Counted from the first letter of the stretch, positions 15,674-25,419 are shown. The stretch is DNA of 64,000 nucleotides from Acidaminococcus fermentans (GCF_009696675.1 NZ_VULN01000015.1:1-64000); one strand, 5' to 3'. The notes: a model not told the origin generated them from the letters alone. Numbers and translations are program-made.

Positions 15674-17011
15674 GTGGAGATTACGGATAAGGAAGTACTG
15701 AAACAAAAAGTGTTCAAGATGATTGATGATTCTGCTCAGGAGCTGCAGGCCTATGCAGCGGATGTGGCTTCGGAACCGGAATTCGGGTTCAAGGAATTCA
15801 AGACTTCCGCCAAACTGGCGGCCCAGTTCGACAAACTGGGGATCCCCTACCGGAAGGGAATGGCCATTACTGCTGTCAAAGGGGTCCTGAAAGGGGGCAA
15901 GCCCGGTCCCACCATCGCCATCCTGGGGGAACTGGATGCCATTGGCTGCCCGGAACATCCCAAAGCGGATCCGGATACCGGGGCTGCCCACGCCTGCGGC
16001 CACCACATGCAGCAGTCTTCCATGCTGGCCGCTGCCTACGGCCTTGCCAAAACCGGGGTCATGAAGGACCTGTGCGGGAATGTGGTGTTCTTCGGGGTCC
16101 CGGCGGAAGAATACGTCCAGATCGCCTACCGGAAAAAGCTCCGGAAAGAAGGGAAGCTTCATTTCCTCCATGGGAAAGGCGAACTGATCTATGAAGGGGA
16201 ATTCGATGACATCGACATGGCCATGATGATCCATTCCCAGAAACGGACCCCCAAACCGGTGGTGGCCATCGGTACCAGCAGCAACGGGTTCATCGGCAAG
16301 ACCATCCAGTATGTGGGGAAGGCCGCCCATGCCGCCGACGCTCCGGACCAGGGTATCAACGCCCTGAACGCCGCCATGCTGGGGATCATGGGGATCAATG
16401 CCCTCCGGGAAACCTTCCGGGATGACGATGCCATCCGGGTCCATCCCATCATTACCAAAGGGGGAGACCTGGTGAACAATGTGCCTGACGATGTGCGGAT
16501 CGAAACCTATGTCCGGGCCAAATCCATGGACGCCATCGACCGGACCAACGCCAAGGTGGATGCGGCTCTCCGGGCGGGGGGCGCCGCTATCGGGGCCAAG
16601 GTGAACATCGACACCCTGCCCGGCCAGCTGCCTCTCATCTGCAACCCGGAAATGAATGAACTGTTCGTCCACAATGCCCAGGACGCCTTCCCGGAGGTGG
16701 AAATCACCAACTCCGGCCACTTCAGCGCCTCCACGGACATGGGGGATGTGTCCCATCTGATGCCCGCCATCCATCCCTTCATCGGCGGGGTGGACGGACT
16801 GCTCCACGGACCGGATTTCAAGGTGGTGGATTTCCATGCGGCGGCGCTCCTGCCCGGGAAAGCCTTTGCCGGCATGGTCATCGACCTTTTGAGCGATGAT
16901 GCCAAGGAAGCCAAGAAGATCCTGGCCGATTTCAAGCCGGCGCTTACCAAAGAACAATACATTGCCAAACTGGATGGCTATTTCAGCGAGGAGGAACCCG
17001 ACCATGATTAA
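15674..17011 (+). CDS. M20/M40-family amidohydrolase (AbgB/peptidase D-like)
   Basis: This roughly 445-residue metal-dependent amidohydrolase resembles p-aminobenzoyl-glutamate hydrolase and N-acyl-amino-acid deacylases. Metal-site motifs are ACGHHMQQSSML, the Glu pair in GVPAEEYV, and the C-terminal NSGHFSASTDMGDVSHLMPAIHPF. The dimerisation lid is TIQYVGKAAHAADAPDQGINALNA. The start is uncertain: GTG 15674 gives the expected N-terminus (EITDKEVLKQKVF), but the AGGGGA motif directly abuts it. It overlaps the DUF3100 gene by 8 bp and is probably co-transcribed with both membrane proteins. Substrate unknown. Confidence 0.8.
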   Translation: MEITDKEVLKQKVFKMIDDSAQELQAYAADVASEPEFGFKEFKTSAKLAAQFDKLGIPYRKGMAITAVKGVLKGGKPGPTIAILGELDAIGCPEHPKADPDTGAAHACGHHMQQSSMLAAAYGLAKTGVMKDLCGNVVFFGVPAEEYVQIAYRKKLRKEGKLHFLHGKGELIYEGEFDDIDMAMMIHSQKRTPKPVVAIGTSSNGFIGKTIQYVGKAAHAADAPDQGINALNAAMLGIMGINALRETFRDDDAIRVHPIITKGGDLVNNVPDDVRIETYVRAKSMDAIDRTNAKVDAALRAGGAAIGAKVNIDTLPGQLPLICNPEMNELFVHNAQDAFPEVEITNSGHFSASTDMGDVSHLMPAIHPFIGGVDGLLHGPDFKVVDFHAAALLPGKAFAGMVIDLLSDDAKEAKKILADFKPALTKEQYIAKLDGYFSEEEPDHD

Positions 17012-17804
17012 CTGGAAACTGCACATTACGGCCCTGGCCCTGGTGGTCATCGCCGAACTGATCGGTATCAAATCCTTCAATCTGGGCCCGGGGAAAGTGG
17101 TGTTTGTCCCCATGCTCTATGCCCTGATCCTGGGGATCCTGACCACTCCCAACTTCTTTAAACTGACCAAACAGAAGGACATGGAAGACGCAGGCTCCCT
17201 GGTGGGCATTACCCTGATGCTGCTTATGGCCCGGTATGGGACCCTGGTGGGGCCCACCCTGCCGAAAATCATCAGTGCCAGCCCGGCTTTGATCCTCCAG
17301 GAATTCGGGAACCTGGGGACGGTATTTTTGGGGGTTCCCCTGGCGGTGGCCTTCGGGCTGAAACGGGAGACCATCGGGGCCGCCCATTCCATCGCCCGGG
17401 AACCCAACGTGGCTCTCATCGGTGAAAAATACGGCCTGGATACTCCGGAAGGCCGGGGGGTCATGAGCGTGTACATTGCCGGTACCGTGTGCGGCACTGT
17501 GTTCTTCGGGATCATGGCTTCCTTCCTGGCAGCTTTAAAGATCTTCCATCCCTATTCCCTGGCCATGGCCTCCGGGGTGGGGAGCGCCAGCATGATGTCC
17601 GCTTCCCTGGGGACCCTGACGGTGATGTATCCGGAAATGGCTGACCAACTGGCCGCTTTCGCCACCGCCTCCAACATGCTTTCCGGTCTGGACGGGGTAT
17701 ACATGGCCGTGTTCCTGGCCCTGCCTTTGACGGAATGGCTCTACAAGAAATGCTGCATCATCAAATACGGTCATGTGCTGACCAAGGAGGAGGAAGGAAA
17801 ATGA
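17004..17804 (+). CDS. DUF3100 integral membrane protein, probable transporter subunit
   Basis: This 266-residue protein has about eight membrane segments. The sequence FVPMLYALILGILTTPNFF and the conserved loop LGVPLAVAFGLKRETIGAAHSIAREPNVALI are characteristic of DUF3100. It starts inside the amidohydrolase gene and ends ATGA-overlapped with the next gene. The tight coupling suggests a two-component importer for the substrate of the amidohydrolase. Transport is inferred from context; the family has no proven substrate that I know of. Confidence 0.75.
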   Translation: MINWKLHITALALVVIAELIGIKSFNLGPGKVVFVPMLYALILGILTTPNFFKLTKQKDMEDAGSLVGITLMLLMARYGTLVGPTLPKIISASPALILQEFGNLGTVFLGVPLAVAFGLKRETIGAAHSIAREPNVALIGEKYGLDTPEGRGVMSVYIAGTVCGTVFFGIMASFLAALKIFHPYSLAMASGVGSASMMSASLGTLTVMYPEMADQLAAFATASNMLSGLDGVYMAVFLALPLTEWLYKKCCIIKYGHVLTKEEEGK

Positions 17805-18256
17805 GATCGTTTACTTTGCCTGAAACCACGCTGGTCCTCATTATCACGGCTTTCCTGTCCCTGGTGGCCAATACCCTGTCCAGCAACATTCCCTTTATGG
17901 ACGCAGTCCCCGGCATGGTGATCCTCATCGCCATTTCCCTGGCAGGGATCGTGGCCGCCCGGGTGATCCCCGGAGGGATCCCGGCGGTGGCCTACATTAC
18001 CACCCTGGGCTGTATCCTGACCTATCCCGGGTTCCCGGGCTCTGAAGTGGTCAACATGTATATGAAGAAAGTGGGCTTCCTGGCCCTGTGTACCCCCATC
18101 CTGGCCTACGCGGGGATCTCCATCGGCAAGGACATGGACGCCTTCAAGAAAACCGGCTGGCGGATCGTGGTCCTGGCCTGCGTGATCTTCATCGGCACCT
18201 ACGTAGGGTCCGCCGCCATCGCCGAAGTGATCCTGAAAGCGCTGGGACAGATTTAA
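17801..18256 (+). CDS. Small membrane protein partner of DUF3100
   Basis: This 151-residue protein has four to five membrane segments (ETTLVLIITAFLSLVANTLS, MVILIAISLAGIVAARVI, VGFLALCTPILAYAGISIG, IVVLACVIFIGTYVGSAAIAEVIL). It overlaps the DUF3100 stop by ATGA. I do not recognise a named family with certainty. Size, coupling and topology suggest the second half of a split permease. Confidence 0.65.
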   Translation: MRSFTLPETTLVLIITAFLSLVANTLSSNIPFMDAVPGMVILIAISLAGIVAARVIPGGIPAVAYITTLGCILTYPGFPGSEVVNMYMKKVGFLALCTPILAYAGISIGKDMDAFKKTGWRIVVLACVIFIGTYVGSAAIAEVILKALGQI

Positions 18257-18447
18257 CTGGTTGTCACTGGTCTCTGGCCAATGGAAAGAATCCGTGGCTG
18301 ACGGGTTCTTTCGAATAAAAAAGACGTTGCTTTTCTTTTAATCTGTTGCTTGTTGTGAGTTCTTCTGAAGAGCAAGGACAAGCCAAAGGCGCGTCCGAGC
18401 CAGCTTCATACAATGAAAGACAGCCGCAGCCCGGCTGCCTTTCTTTA
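18257..18447. other. Intergenic segment with hairpins, no gene seen
   Basis: No credible coding frame is present. A short hairpin GAAAGAATCCGT...ACGGGTTCTTTC (18282-18313) follows the membrane gene and is followed by an A/T-rich run, a plausible terminator. A second GC hairpin CAGCCGCAGCCCGGCTG (18421-18437) is followed by CCTTTCTTT. Confidence 0.5.
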
Positions 18448-18478
18448 TCCAGTGACCAGTGACAAGAGGCCAGTGACA
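18448..18478 (+). repeat. TGAC heptad repeat
   Basis: Units TGACCAG, TGACAAG, AGGCCAG and TGACAGG follow each other. The third has lost the TGAC core. It abuts the terminator at 18479. Confidence 0.6.
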
Positions 18479-18510
18479 GGGGGGTGTGAATTTTTCACAC
18501 CCCCCTTTTT
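18479..18510 (+). terminator. Strong terminator upstream of copA
   Basis: The stem GGGGGGTGTGAA / TTCACACCCCCC (12 bp, loop TTT) plus five T insulates copA from the upstream operon. Confidence 0.88.
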
Positions 18511-18513
18511 CTC

Positions 18514-18576
18514 TTGACAAATATCCCCCAACAGAGTATGATATGACCATGAAAGAAGGATACCCTGGTAGGGTAT
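18514..18576 (+). promoter_or_regulatory. copA promoter with CsoR-like operator
   Basis: TTGACA (18514-18519), 17 bp, TATGAT (18537-18542). The inverted repeat ATACCC-TGGTA-GGGTAT (18560-18576) lies just downstream, overlapping the expected early transcribed region. TACCC-N-GGGTA repeats are the type bound by the copper sensor CsoR, so copper-induced derepression is likely. No csoR gene lies in the window. Confidence 0.75.
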
Positions 18577-18594
18577 AGAAAGAGAGGATCGGTT

Positions 18595-21171
18595 ATGAAA
18601 CAATATATAGTAACAGGCATGACCTGTGCTTCGTGCCAGGCCCATGTGGAAAAGGCGGTGGCCGGGGTTCCCGGGGTCACCGGGGTATCGGTTTCCCTCC
18701 TGACCAACAGCATGGGGGTGGAAGGGACCGCCTCCGATGGGGATATTATCAAGGCCGTGGAGGACGCAGGCTACGGGGCTTCCGTCAAAGGAGCCGCCCA
18801 GGCCAAACAGGGAGTGGCGGAAAAGCTGGCCGCCGATGAAGAAGCCCTGAAGGACCATGAGACGCCCCGGCTCCGCCGGCGGCTGGTTACCTCCCTGGGG
18901 TTCCTGTTCCTGCTCATGTACATCACCATGGGCCACAACATGCTGGGGTGGCCGGTGCCCGCTCTGCTGGACGGGAACCATCTGGGACTGATGCTTACCC
19001 AGATGCTCCTGGCCATTATCGTCATGTACATCAACAAGGACTTTTACACCAGCGGTTTCAAGACCCTGTTCCACGGGGCTCCCAATATGGATACCCTGGT
19101 GGCCCTGGGTTCTTCCGTTTCCTTCCTGTGGAGCCTGGCGGTGTTCTATGATATCACCTTCCTGACCGCCCACGGAACGCCCTTCGAAGAACTCCACCAC
19201 ATGTACATGCACGACCTGTACTTTGAAACCGCAGCCATGATCCCTTCCCTGATCACCCTGGGGAAGATGCTGGAAGCCATGAGCAAGGGCCGGACCACCG
19301 ATGCCCTGAAAGGGCTCATGAAGCTGGCTCCCAAGACCGCTGTGCTGATCCGGGACGGGAAGGAAGTCACCGTCTCCATCGATGAAGTCCAGAAAGGGGA
19401 CATTTTCGCCGTCCGTCCCGGAGAAAACATCCCGGTGGACGGGGTGGTGGTCAAGGGCAATTCCGCCGTCAACGAAAGCGCCCTGACCGGGGAAAGCCTG
19501 CCGGTGGACAAGAAGCCCGGAGACAAGGTTTCCACCGCCACCATCAACCAGTCCGGGTACCTGGAATGTGAAGCCACCCGGGTAGGGGAAGACACCACCC
19601 TGAGCCAGATCATCAAACTGGTCAGCGATGCGGCGGCCACAAAGGCTCCCATTGCCCGGATTGCCGATAAGGTTTCCGCCGTGTTCGTGCCGGCCATCAT
19701 CAGCATCGCCCTGGTCACCACCCTCGGCTGGCTGATCGCCGGAGCTCCTCTGGGCTCCGCCATTGCCCGGGGCATCGCCGTGCTGGTCATCGCCTGCCCC
19801 TGCGCCCTGGGGCTTGCCACTCCTGTAGCCATTATGGTGGGCAGCGGGGTAGGGGCCAAGAACGGCATCCTGTTCAAGACCTCCTCTTCCCTGGAAAACG
19901 CCGGGAAAGTGGCAGTGGTGGCTCTGGACAAAACAGGGACCATTACCAAAGGCCAGCCCAAGGTAACCGATGTGGTGCCGGCGGAAGGCTATACCAAAGA
20001 AAGCCTGCTCCAGCTGGCCTATGACCTGGAACAGAAATCCGAACATCCCCTGGCCAAAGCCGTAGTGGAAGAAGCGGAAGCCAAAGGTCTCAGAGCAGAC
20101 GTTGTGGATGATTTCCAGGCTCTGCCCGGGAACGGACTCCAGGTGATCCAGAAAGGGAAGAAACTCATTGGCGGAAGCCTGAGCTTTCTGAAGAGCCTGG
20201 GGGCCCTGGATGACGCCATGGAAGCCAAAGGAGCGGAACTGGCCGGTCAGGGCAAGACACCCCTGGTGTTCGCCAAAGACGGGAAGCTGGCCGGGATGAT
20301 CGCCGTGGCTGACGTGATCAAGGAAGATTCCGCCAAGGCCATCAAGGAACTCCAGAACATGGGCATCGAAGTGGTCATGGTCACCGGGGACAACCAGCGG
20401 ACTGCCGAAGCCATCGGCCGTCAGGCCGGGGTGGACAAAGTGGTGGCCGGGGTCTTGCCGGAAGGCAAGGAAACGGTGATCCGGGAACTCCAGAAAGCCG
20501 GAGGCCTGGTGGCCATGGTAGGGGACGGCATCAACGATGCGCCGGCTCTCACCCGGGCAGACATCGGTATCGCCATCGGTGCCGGAGCGGACGTGGCCAT
20601 CGATTCTGCCGACATCGTGCTGATGAACAGCCGGCTCACGGACGTATCCGCAGCGGTGCGGCTGAGCCGGGGCACCGTGACCAACATCCACGAGAACCTG
20701 TTCTGGGCCTTCTTCTACAATGTCATCTGCATCCCTCTGGCAGCCGGGCTGTTCAGCTACAAGATGAACCCCATGGTGGGGGCGGCGGCCATGAGTATTT
20801 CCAGCTTCACCGTGTGCATGAATGCCCTGCGGCTGAACCTGTTCAAGCTCCATGATGCCAGCCATGACAAGAAACGGAAGAACCCGGCTGCGGCTGTGGT
20901 GGAAAAAGCGGACCTGGCGCCTCAGCCTGCTGCCTGCCCGGTACCAGCTGCAGACGGCACCACCGTGACTCTGAAAGTGAAGGGCATGATGTGCGCCCAC
21001 TGCGAAGGCCGGGTAAAGAAAGCCCTGGAAGGCCTGGAAGGGGTCACCAGCGCCAAAGCCGACCACACCTCCGGCACCGTGGAAGTCACCGAAACCCGGA
21101 ACGTCCCCGAAAACGACTTCAAAAGCGCCATCCTGAAGGCGGGGTATGAGTATGAGGGGAAGGAAGCATAA
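18595..21171 (+). CDS. copA: Copper-exporting P1B-type ATPase with N- and C-terminal metal-binding domains
   Basis: This 858-residue protein pumps Cu(I) out of the cytosol. The N-terminal HMA domain has GMTCASC at residues 8-14. The membrane domain has CPCALG near residue 402, the phosphorylation site DKTGTITKG near 445, TGES in the actuator, and [10 protein letters not shown] in the hinge. A second HMA domain ([17 protein letters not shown], about 797-858) is fused at the C-terminus, where a separate CopZ chaperone would normally serve. It is monocistronic with its own promoter and candidate CsoR operator. Confidence 0.95.
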   Translation: MKQYIVTGMTCASCQAHVEKAVAGVPGVTGVSVSLLTNSMGVEGTASDGDIIKAVEDAGYGASVKGAAQAKQGVAEKLAADEEALKDHETPRLRRRLVTSLGFLFLLMYITMGHNMLGWPVPALLDGNHLGLMLTQMLLAIIVMYINKDFYTSGFKTLFHGAPNMDTLVALGSSVSFLWSLAVFYDITFLTAHGTPFEELHHMYMHDLYFETAAMIPSLITLGKMLEAMSKGRTTDALKGLMKLAPKTAVLIRDGKEVTVSIDEVQKGDIFAVRPGENIPVDGVVVKGNSAVNESALTGESLPVDKKPGDKVSTATINQSGYLECEATRVGEDTTLSQIIKLVSDAAATKAPIARIADKVSAVFVPAIISIALVTTLGWLIAGAPLGSAIARGIAVLVIACPCALGLATPVAIMVGSGVGAKNGILFKTSSSLENAGKVAVVALDKTGTITKGQPKVTDVVPAEGYTKESLLQLAYDLEQKSEHPLAKAVVEEAEAKGLRADVVDDFQALPGNGLQVIQKGKKLIGGSLSFLKSLGALDDAMEAKGAELAGQGKTPLVFAKDGKLAGMIAVADVIKEDSAKAIKELQNMGIEVVMVTGDNQRTAEAIGRQAGVDKVVAGVLPEGKETVIRELQKAGGLVAMVGDGINDAPALTRADIGIAIGAGADVAIDSADIVLMNSRLTDVSAAVRLSRGTVTNIHENLFWAFFYNVICIPLAAGLFSYKMNPMVGAAAMSISSFTVCMNALRLNLFKLHDASHDKKRKNPAAAVVEKADLAPQPAACPVPAADGTTVTLKVKGMMCAHCEGRVKKALEGLEGVTSAKADHTSGTVEVTETRNVPENDFKSAILKAGYEYEGKEA

Positions 21172-21177
21172 AGATGT

Positions 21178-21195
21178 CTGTTGACCATTGACAAA
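21178..21195 (+). repeat. TGAC heptad repeat (two units)
   Basis: TGTTGACCATTGACAA contains two TGAC units immediately before the copA terminator. Confidence 0.5.
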
Positions 21196-21196
21196 A

Positions 21197-21229
21197 GGGG
21201 CTGTTGCGCATGCGGCAGCCCCTTTTCCC
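21197..21229 (+). terminator. copA terminator
   Basis: GGGGCTGTTGCGCATGCGGCAGCCCC forms a stem with GGGGCTG / CAGCCCC and is followed by TTTT. It is a diverged member of the GCTGTTGC stem family. Confidence 0.75.
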
Positions 21230-21231
21230 TC

Positions 21232-21269
21232 TTGACGAAAATTCGTTAACAACGGTATAATGGTTAACG
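21232..21269 (+). promoter_or_regulatory. Promoter of the S1-domain gene with a 7-bp dyad around the -10 box
   Basis: TTGACG (21232-21237), 18 bp, TATAAT (21256-21261). A perfect inverted repeat CGTTAAC (21244-21250) / GTTAACG (21263-21269) with a 12-bp spacer brackets the -10 box. It looks like a repressor operator. Confidence 0.7.
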
Positions 21270-21305
21270 TAATACCCACTGATTAAAGGAGGATGTCTTT
21301 GACTT

Positions 21306-21794
21306 ATGGCTTTGGAAAAAGGCGCAGTTGTTGATGGTATTGTCACCGGGATTACGAATTTTGGTGCTTTTGTGTCATTGCCCGAAAATAAGGTTGGTCT
21401 GATTCACATTTCTGAGGTTTCCAATGTCTTCGTCAAAGATGTACATGATTTCCTCAAGGTAAAGGATAAGGTTACCGTCAAGGTGGTTTCCATTGACGAC
21501 AAGGGGAAAATCGGCCTGTCCCTGAAAGCCCTGATGCCTCCTGCTCCTGCACCGGAACGGAAACCGGCGGGAGAAAACAGACATTTTGAAAACAGACACT
21601 TCGAAAACAAACGGTTCGAAGGGAAGAAGCGGTTCGAGAGCAAACCCTTCCATGGAGCTCCCCGGGCCCAGGGTCCCATGAGCTTCGAGGACAAGCTTTC
21701 CCGGTTCCTGAAGGAAAGCGATGATCGTCTGCTGGATCTGAAACGGAATACGGAGTCCAAACGGGGCGGCCGTGGTGCTCGCAGAGGAGATTGA
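21306..21794 (+). CDS. S1-domain RNA-binding protein (YabR/GSP13-like)
   Basis: This 162-residue protein has an N-terminal S1 domain (1-72) with GAVVDGIVTGITNFGAFVSL and GLIHISEVS. A low-complexity basic tail carries near-repeats of HFENRHFENKRFEGKKRFES and ends KRGGRGARRGD. Related proteins associate with ribosomes or RNA. It lies upstream of tilS-hpt-ftsH, the usual place for this family in Firmicutes. The ribosome binding site AAAGGAGG is about 12 bases from ATG, somewhat far. A palindromic operator overlaps its promoter. Confidence 0.85.
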   Translation: MALEKGAVVDGIVTGITNFGAFVSLPENKVGLIHISEVSNVFVKDVHDFLKVKDKVTVKVVSIDDKGKIGLSLKALMPPAPAPERKPAGENRHFENRHFENKRFEGKKRFESKPFHGAPRAQGPMSFEDKLSRFLKESDDRLLDLKRNTESKRGGRGARRGD

Positions 21795-21805
21795 TGAACA
21801 CAAAA

Positions 21806-21832
21806 GGTACTTCCTCGGAAGTACCTTTTTTA
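21806..21832 (+). terminator. Terminator of the S1-domain gene
   Basis: GGTACTTCC-TC-GGAAGTACC followed by TTTTTT, immediately before tilS. Read-through or a separate promoter must supply tilS; none is obvious in the short gap. Confidence 0.85.
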
Positions 21833-21849
21833 ATTAGAAGGTGAAAACG

Positions 21850-22902
21850 TTGAGTATTTTGGAAAACAGCCTGCGGCAGCTGGTGGCCCAGTCCCCCCTG
21901 TGGAAACCGGGGACGAAAGTCATCGCCGCCTTAAGCGGCGGAGCGGATTCCCTGTGCCTCACTGATGTGATGGCCTCCCAGGGAGAAGAAGACGGGGTGG
22001 ATGTGCTGGCAGTTCATGTCCAGCACCATCTCCGGGGGGAGGAAGCGGAACAGGATGCCCGGCAGGCGGAAGAGTACTGCCGGAACCGGGGCCTGGCCTT
22101 CCGGCGGGTGGATGTGGATGTCCGGTCCCTGGCGGAAGGGGAAGGGCTTTCCCTGGAGGAGGCGGCCCGGAAGCTCCGGTATGGAGCCCTGGAAAAGGTC
22201 CGGCAGGAAACCGGTGCCGCTGCCATTTTCCTGGCCCATCATCAGGATGACCAGGCGGAAACCGTGCTCCTGAATCTGGTCCGGGGCGCCGGTACCCGGG
22301 GGATGCGGGGAATGCTGCCGGTAAGCGGATATCTGGCCCGTCCCTTTCTGGAAATCACCCGGCGGGATACGGAAGCCTACTGTGAGGAAATGGGCCTTGC
22401 CTGGTGTGAGGACAGTTCCAATGAGGACCAGAGCCTGAAGCGGAACTGGGTCCGGAAGACCCTGCTGCCCCTTCTGGAGACCCAGAATCCCCAGATCCGG
22501 AAGCAACTGGCCCAGGCGGCAGCTCTGGCTGCCAGTGATGAGGCCTATCTGGAAAAACTGGCCGGCCGTTACATCGGTGCCTATGGCCGGGAAGTGTTCG
22601 ACACCTGGGATATCAAGGTGGAGAAGGATTTTGCCGCCCTGCCCCTGGCTCTCCAGAGCCGGGTGATCCGGATCCTGGTCCGTCGGGTGGGCGGAGCGGA
22701 AATGAGTTATGATCATGTCCGCAAAATATTGGAAATGATTGAACGGGGCGTGGGCAACAAGTCCCTAGATGTCCCCGGCGGTGTCCGGCTGATCTATCTG
22801 AACGGCCGGCTGATGGTGGGAAAAAACCAGCGGTCCCGGGAAGAAGAACGGGCCGCCAAGCTAGCACAAAAGGAGCGTCAGAGAAATGAACGAAAATCTT
22901 GA
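21850..22902 (+). CDS. tilS: tRNA(Ile)-lysidine synthetase
   Basis: This roughly 350-residue enzyme modifies C34 of the CAU-anticodon tRNA-Ile to lysidine. The PP-loop ATP motif is ALSGGADSLCL, and HVQHHLRGEEAEQD, FLAHHQDDQAETVL and RNWVRKTLLPLL are family motifs. TTG 21850 is preferred because AGAAGGTG lies six bases upstream; the alternative GTG 21841 lies within that site. It overlaps hpt by 17 bp. The C-terminal domain is shorter than in E. coli. Confidence 0.9.
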   Translation: MSILENSLRQLVAQSPLWKPGTKVIAALSGGADSLCLTDVMASQGEEDGVDVLAVHVQHHLRGEEAEQDARQAEEYCRNRGLAFRRVDVDVRSLAEGEGLSLEEAARKLRYGALEKVRQETGAAAIFLAHHQDDQAETVLLNLVRGAGTRGMRGMLPVSGYLARPFLEITRRDTEAYCEEMGLAWCEDSSNEDQSLKRNWVRKTLLPLLETQNPQIRKQLAQAAALAASDEAYLEKLAGRYIGAYGREVFDTWDIKVEKDFAALPLALQSRVIRILVRRVGGAEMSYDHVRKILEMIERGVGNKSLDVPGGVRLIYLNGRLMVGKNQRSREEERAAKLAQKERQRNERKS

Positions 22903-23425
22903 AAGAGTCCTGATTGATGAGAAAACCTTAAAAACCCGGATCGCTGAAATGGGCGCCCAGATCAGCAAGGATTATGCCGGAGAAGAACTGGTGGTCATCG
23001 GCCTTTTGAAGGGGGCTGCCTATTTCCTTACGGAACTGACCCAGCACATTACCGTGCCGGTGCGGATCGACTTCATCAAGGCTTCTTCCTACGGTTCCGG
23101 CACCAAATCTTCCGGCAAAGTGGACATCGACTATGATACCTCCCGGAACATCGCCGGCAAAAACGTGCTGCTTGTGGACGATGTGATCGACACCGGACTC
23201 ACCCTGAAGGAAGTGGGAGAACTGTTCCGGAACCGGAACCCCAAGACCCTGAAAGTAGCAGCCATGCTGGACAAGAAGGAACGCCGGCTGGTGAAGGTGC
23301 TGCCGGACTATGCCGGGTTCGAGATTCCCGATGAATTCGTGGTGGGCTTCGGCCTGGATTACGACGAAGAATACCGGAACCTGCCCTATATCGGTATCCT
23401 GAAACGGTCCGTCTATGAAAAATAA
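22886..23425 (+). CDS. hpt: Hypoxanthine phosphoribosyltransferase
   Basis: This 179-residue purine-salvage enzyme forms IMP/GMP from hypoxanthine/guanine and PRPP. It has LKGAAYFLTEL, SSYGSGTKSSGKV, the PRPP loop NVLLVDDVIDTGLTL and the C-terminal VGFGLDYDEEYRNLPYIGIL. The tilS-hpt-ftsH order is conserved in many Firmicutes. Confidence 0.95.
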   Translation: MNENLERVLIDEKTLKTRIAEMGAQISKDYAGEELVVIGLLKGAAYFLTELTQHITVPVRIDFIKASSYGSGTKSSGKVDIDYDTSRNIAGKNVLLVDDVIDTGLTLKEVGELFRNRNPKTLKVAAMLDKKERRLVKVLPDYAGFEIPDEFVVGFGLDYDEEYRNLPYIGILKRSVYEK

Positions 23426-23479
23426 TTCCATGTCTGCCGGTCCTTCCCGGAATGGTTCAGACAGGAAAGGAGCTCTAGT

Positions 23480-25417
23480 GTGAGTAAGTTTATCCGTAAT
23501 CTGGTATTTTACCTGCTCATTGTCATTGTAGGGGTCTGGATTTACGATTATTACAATGCCTCCAGCACTCCCAAGAACGAAATGAGCTACAGCAACTTCA
23601 TCAAGGAAGTCCAGCAGGATGAAGTGAAGAGTGTAACCATTGTGGACAATTCGGTGATCAAAGGCAAGCTGAAAAACGGTGCCGACTTCACCACCATTGC
23701 GCCCCGGGATGACAAACTGGTGGATACCCTCCGGGCCCGGGATGTGGAAATCAAGGCGGAACTGCCGCCCCAGCCTTCCATGCTCAGCAATATCCTGACT
23801 TCTCTCCTGCCCATGGTGGTCATCGTGATCCTCTGGTTCTTCATGATGAACAACGCCCAGGGGGGCGGCAGCCGGGTCATGAGCTTCGGCAAGAGCAAGG
23901 CCAAGCTTTATGGGGACGGCAAGAGCCGGGTCACCTTCAAGGATGTAGCCGGGGCTGATGAAGCCAAACAGGAACTGGAAGAAGTGGTGGAATTCCTGAA
24001 GGCCCCCCAGAAGTACAACCAGCTGGGAGCCAAGATCCCCAAAGGGGTGCTGCTCTACGGACCTCCCGGTACCGGGAAGACCCTCCTGGCCAAAGCCGTG
24101 GCCGGGGAAGCGGGGGTGCCTTTCTTCAGCATCTCCGGATCTGACTTTGTGGAAATGTTCGTGGGGGTGGGGGCCTCCCGTGTCCGTGACCTGTTCGACC
24201 AGGCCAAGAAAAACGCTCCCTGCATTGTGTTCATTGACGAAATCGATGCCGTAGGCCGCCAGAGAGGCGCCGGCCTGGGCGGGGGCCATGATGAACGGGA
24301 ACAGACCCTGAACCAGCTGCTGGTGGAAATGGACGGGTTCGGTGCCAACGAAGGGATCATCATGATTGCCGCCACCAACCGTCCGGATATCCTGGATCCG
24401 GCACTGCTGCGTCCGGGCCGGTTCGACCGGCAGATTGTGGTGGACAAGCCGGATATCCGGGGACGCCGGGCCATCCTCCGGGTCCACACCAAAGGCAAAC
24501 CCATCGATCCTTCTGTGGATCTGGGAGTCATTGCCCGGCAGACCCCGGGTTTTACCGGGGCTGACCTGGCCAACCTGGTGAACGAAGGGGCCCTGCTGGC
24601 CGCACGGCACAACCAGGTGACCATCACCATGAGCGACCTGGAAGAAGCCGCGGAACGGGTGATGATGGGTCCGGAACGGAAGAGCCGGGTGATCACCGAC
24701 GAAGAGAAGAAGCTCACCGCCTACCATGAAGGGGGCCATACCCTGGTGGGGATGCTGCTGGACCATACGGATCCGGTGCACAAGGTGACCATCATCCCCA
24801 GAGGCCGTGCCGGTGGCTATACCCTGAGCCTGCCTACGGAAGACCGGTATTATGCCACCCGCAGTGAAATGCTGGATCAGCTGAAGGTGCTCCTGGGGGG
24901 CCGTGTGGCGGAAGCCCTGGTGCTCCATGAGATTTCCAGCGGGGCCAGCAGCGACCTCCAGCGGGCTACGGAACTGGCCCGGCGGATGACCTGCGAATAC
25001 GGCATGAGCGATGTGCTGGGGGCTGTGACCTTCGGCCACCGGCAGGAACAGGTGTTCCTGGGCCGGGACATCGGTCGGCAGAACGACTACAGTGAAAAAG
25101 TGGCAGCCCAGATCGACGGGGAAATCCGCCGGTTCATCGACGAAGCCTACGAAGGCACCGTGAAGCTGCTCACCGACCATATGGACAAGTTGCACCTGAT
25201 CGCCCAGAACCTGATGGAACGGGAGACCCTGGAAGGCCACGAGATCCAGGAACTGCTGAAATACGGCCATATCCTGGAAAAAGGCGAAGTGCCGCCTCAG
25301 GAAGAACCCAAGAAGCCCGCCGACGGTACCCCGGCCCCCATCGGACCGGTCCCAGCCGAAGAACCGGCCGAAGAACCCGTGATGGCGCCGGTACCGAAAG
25401 AAGTGCCTCAGGCGTAA
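23480..25417 (+). CDS. ftsH: ATP-dependent zinc metalloprotease FtsH
   Basis: This 645-residue membrane-anchored AAA+ protease has two N-terminal membrane segments (about 5-23 and 105-125) flanking an external domain. The Walker A is [19 protein letters not shown], the Walker B is [16 protein letters not shown], the SRH is [20 protein letters not shown], and the zinc site is HEGGH. The Gly in the zinc site replaces the commoner Ala. The C-terminal tail is Pro/Glu-rich. Translation starts at GTG 23480 after AAAGGAG. It degrades unassembled membrane proteins and regulatory factors. Confidence 0.97.
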   Translation: MSKFIRNLVFYLLIVIVGVWIYDYYNASSTPKNEMSYSNFIKEVQQDEVKSVTIVDNSVIKGKLKNGADFTTIAPRDDKLVDTLRARDVEIKAELPPQPSMLSNILTSLLPMVVIVILWFFMMNNAQGGGSRVMSFGKSKAKLYGDGKSRVTFKDVAGADEAKQELEEVVEFLKAPQKYNQLGAKIPKGVLLYGPPGTGKTLLAKAVAGEAGVPFFSISGSDFVEMFVGVGASRVRDLFDQAKKNAPCIVFIDEIDAVGRQRGAGLGGGHDEREQTLNQLLVEMDGFGANEGIIMIAATNRPDILDPALLRPGRFDRQIVVDKPDIRGRRAILRVHTKGKPIDPSVDLGVIARQTPGFTGADLANLVNEGALLAARHNQVTITMSDLEEAAERVMMGPERKSRVITDEEKKLTAYHEGGHTLVGMLLDHTDPVHKVTIIPRGRAGGYTLSLPTEDRYYATRSEMLDQLKVLLGGRVAEALVLHEISSGASSDLQRATELARRMTCEYGMSDVLGAVTFGHRQEQVFLGRDIGRQNDYSEKVAAQIDGEIRRFIDEAYEGTVKLLTDHMDKLHLIAQNLMERETLEGHEIQELLKYGHILEKGEVPPQEEPKKPADGTPAPIGPVPAEEPAEEPVMAPVPKEVPQA

Positions 25418-25419
25418 AA

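Noticed and set aside
18445-21279. A 944-codon open frame antisense to copA, and similar long antisense frames (e.g. 5473-7323, 22928-25270, 32568-34958)
   Set aside because: They mirror real genes on the opposite strand, are rich in His/Gly/Pro/Gln as expected of GC-rich shadow frames, lack ribosome binding sites and match no domain.
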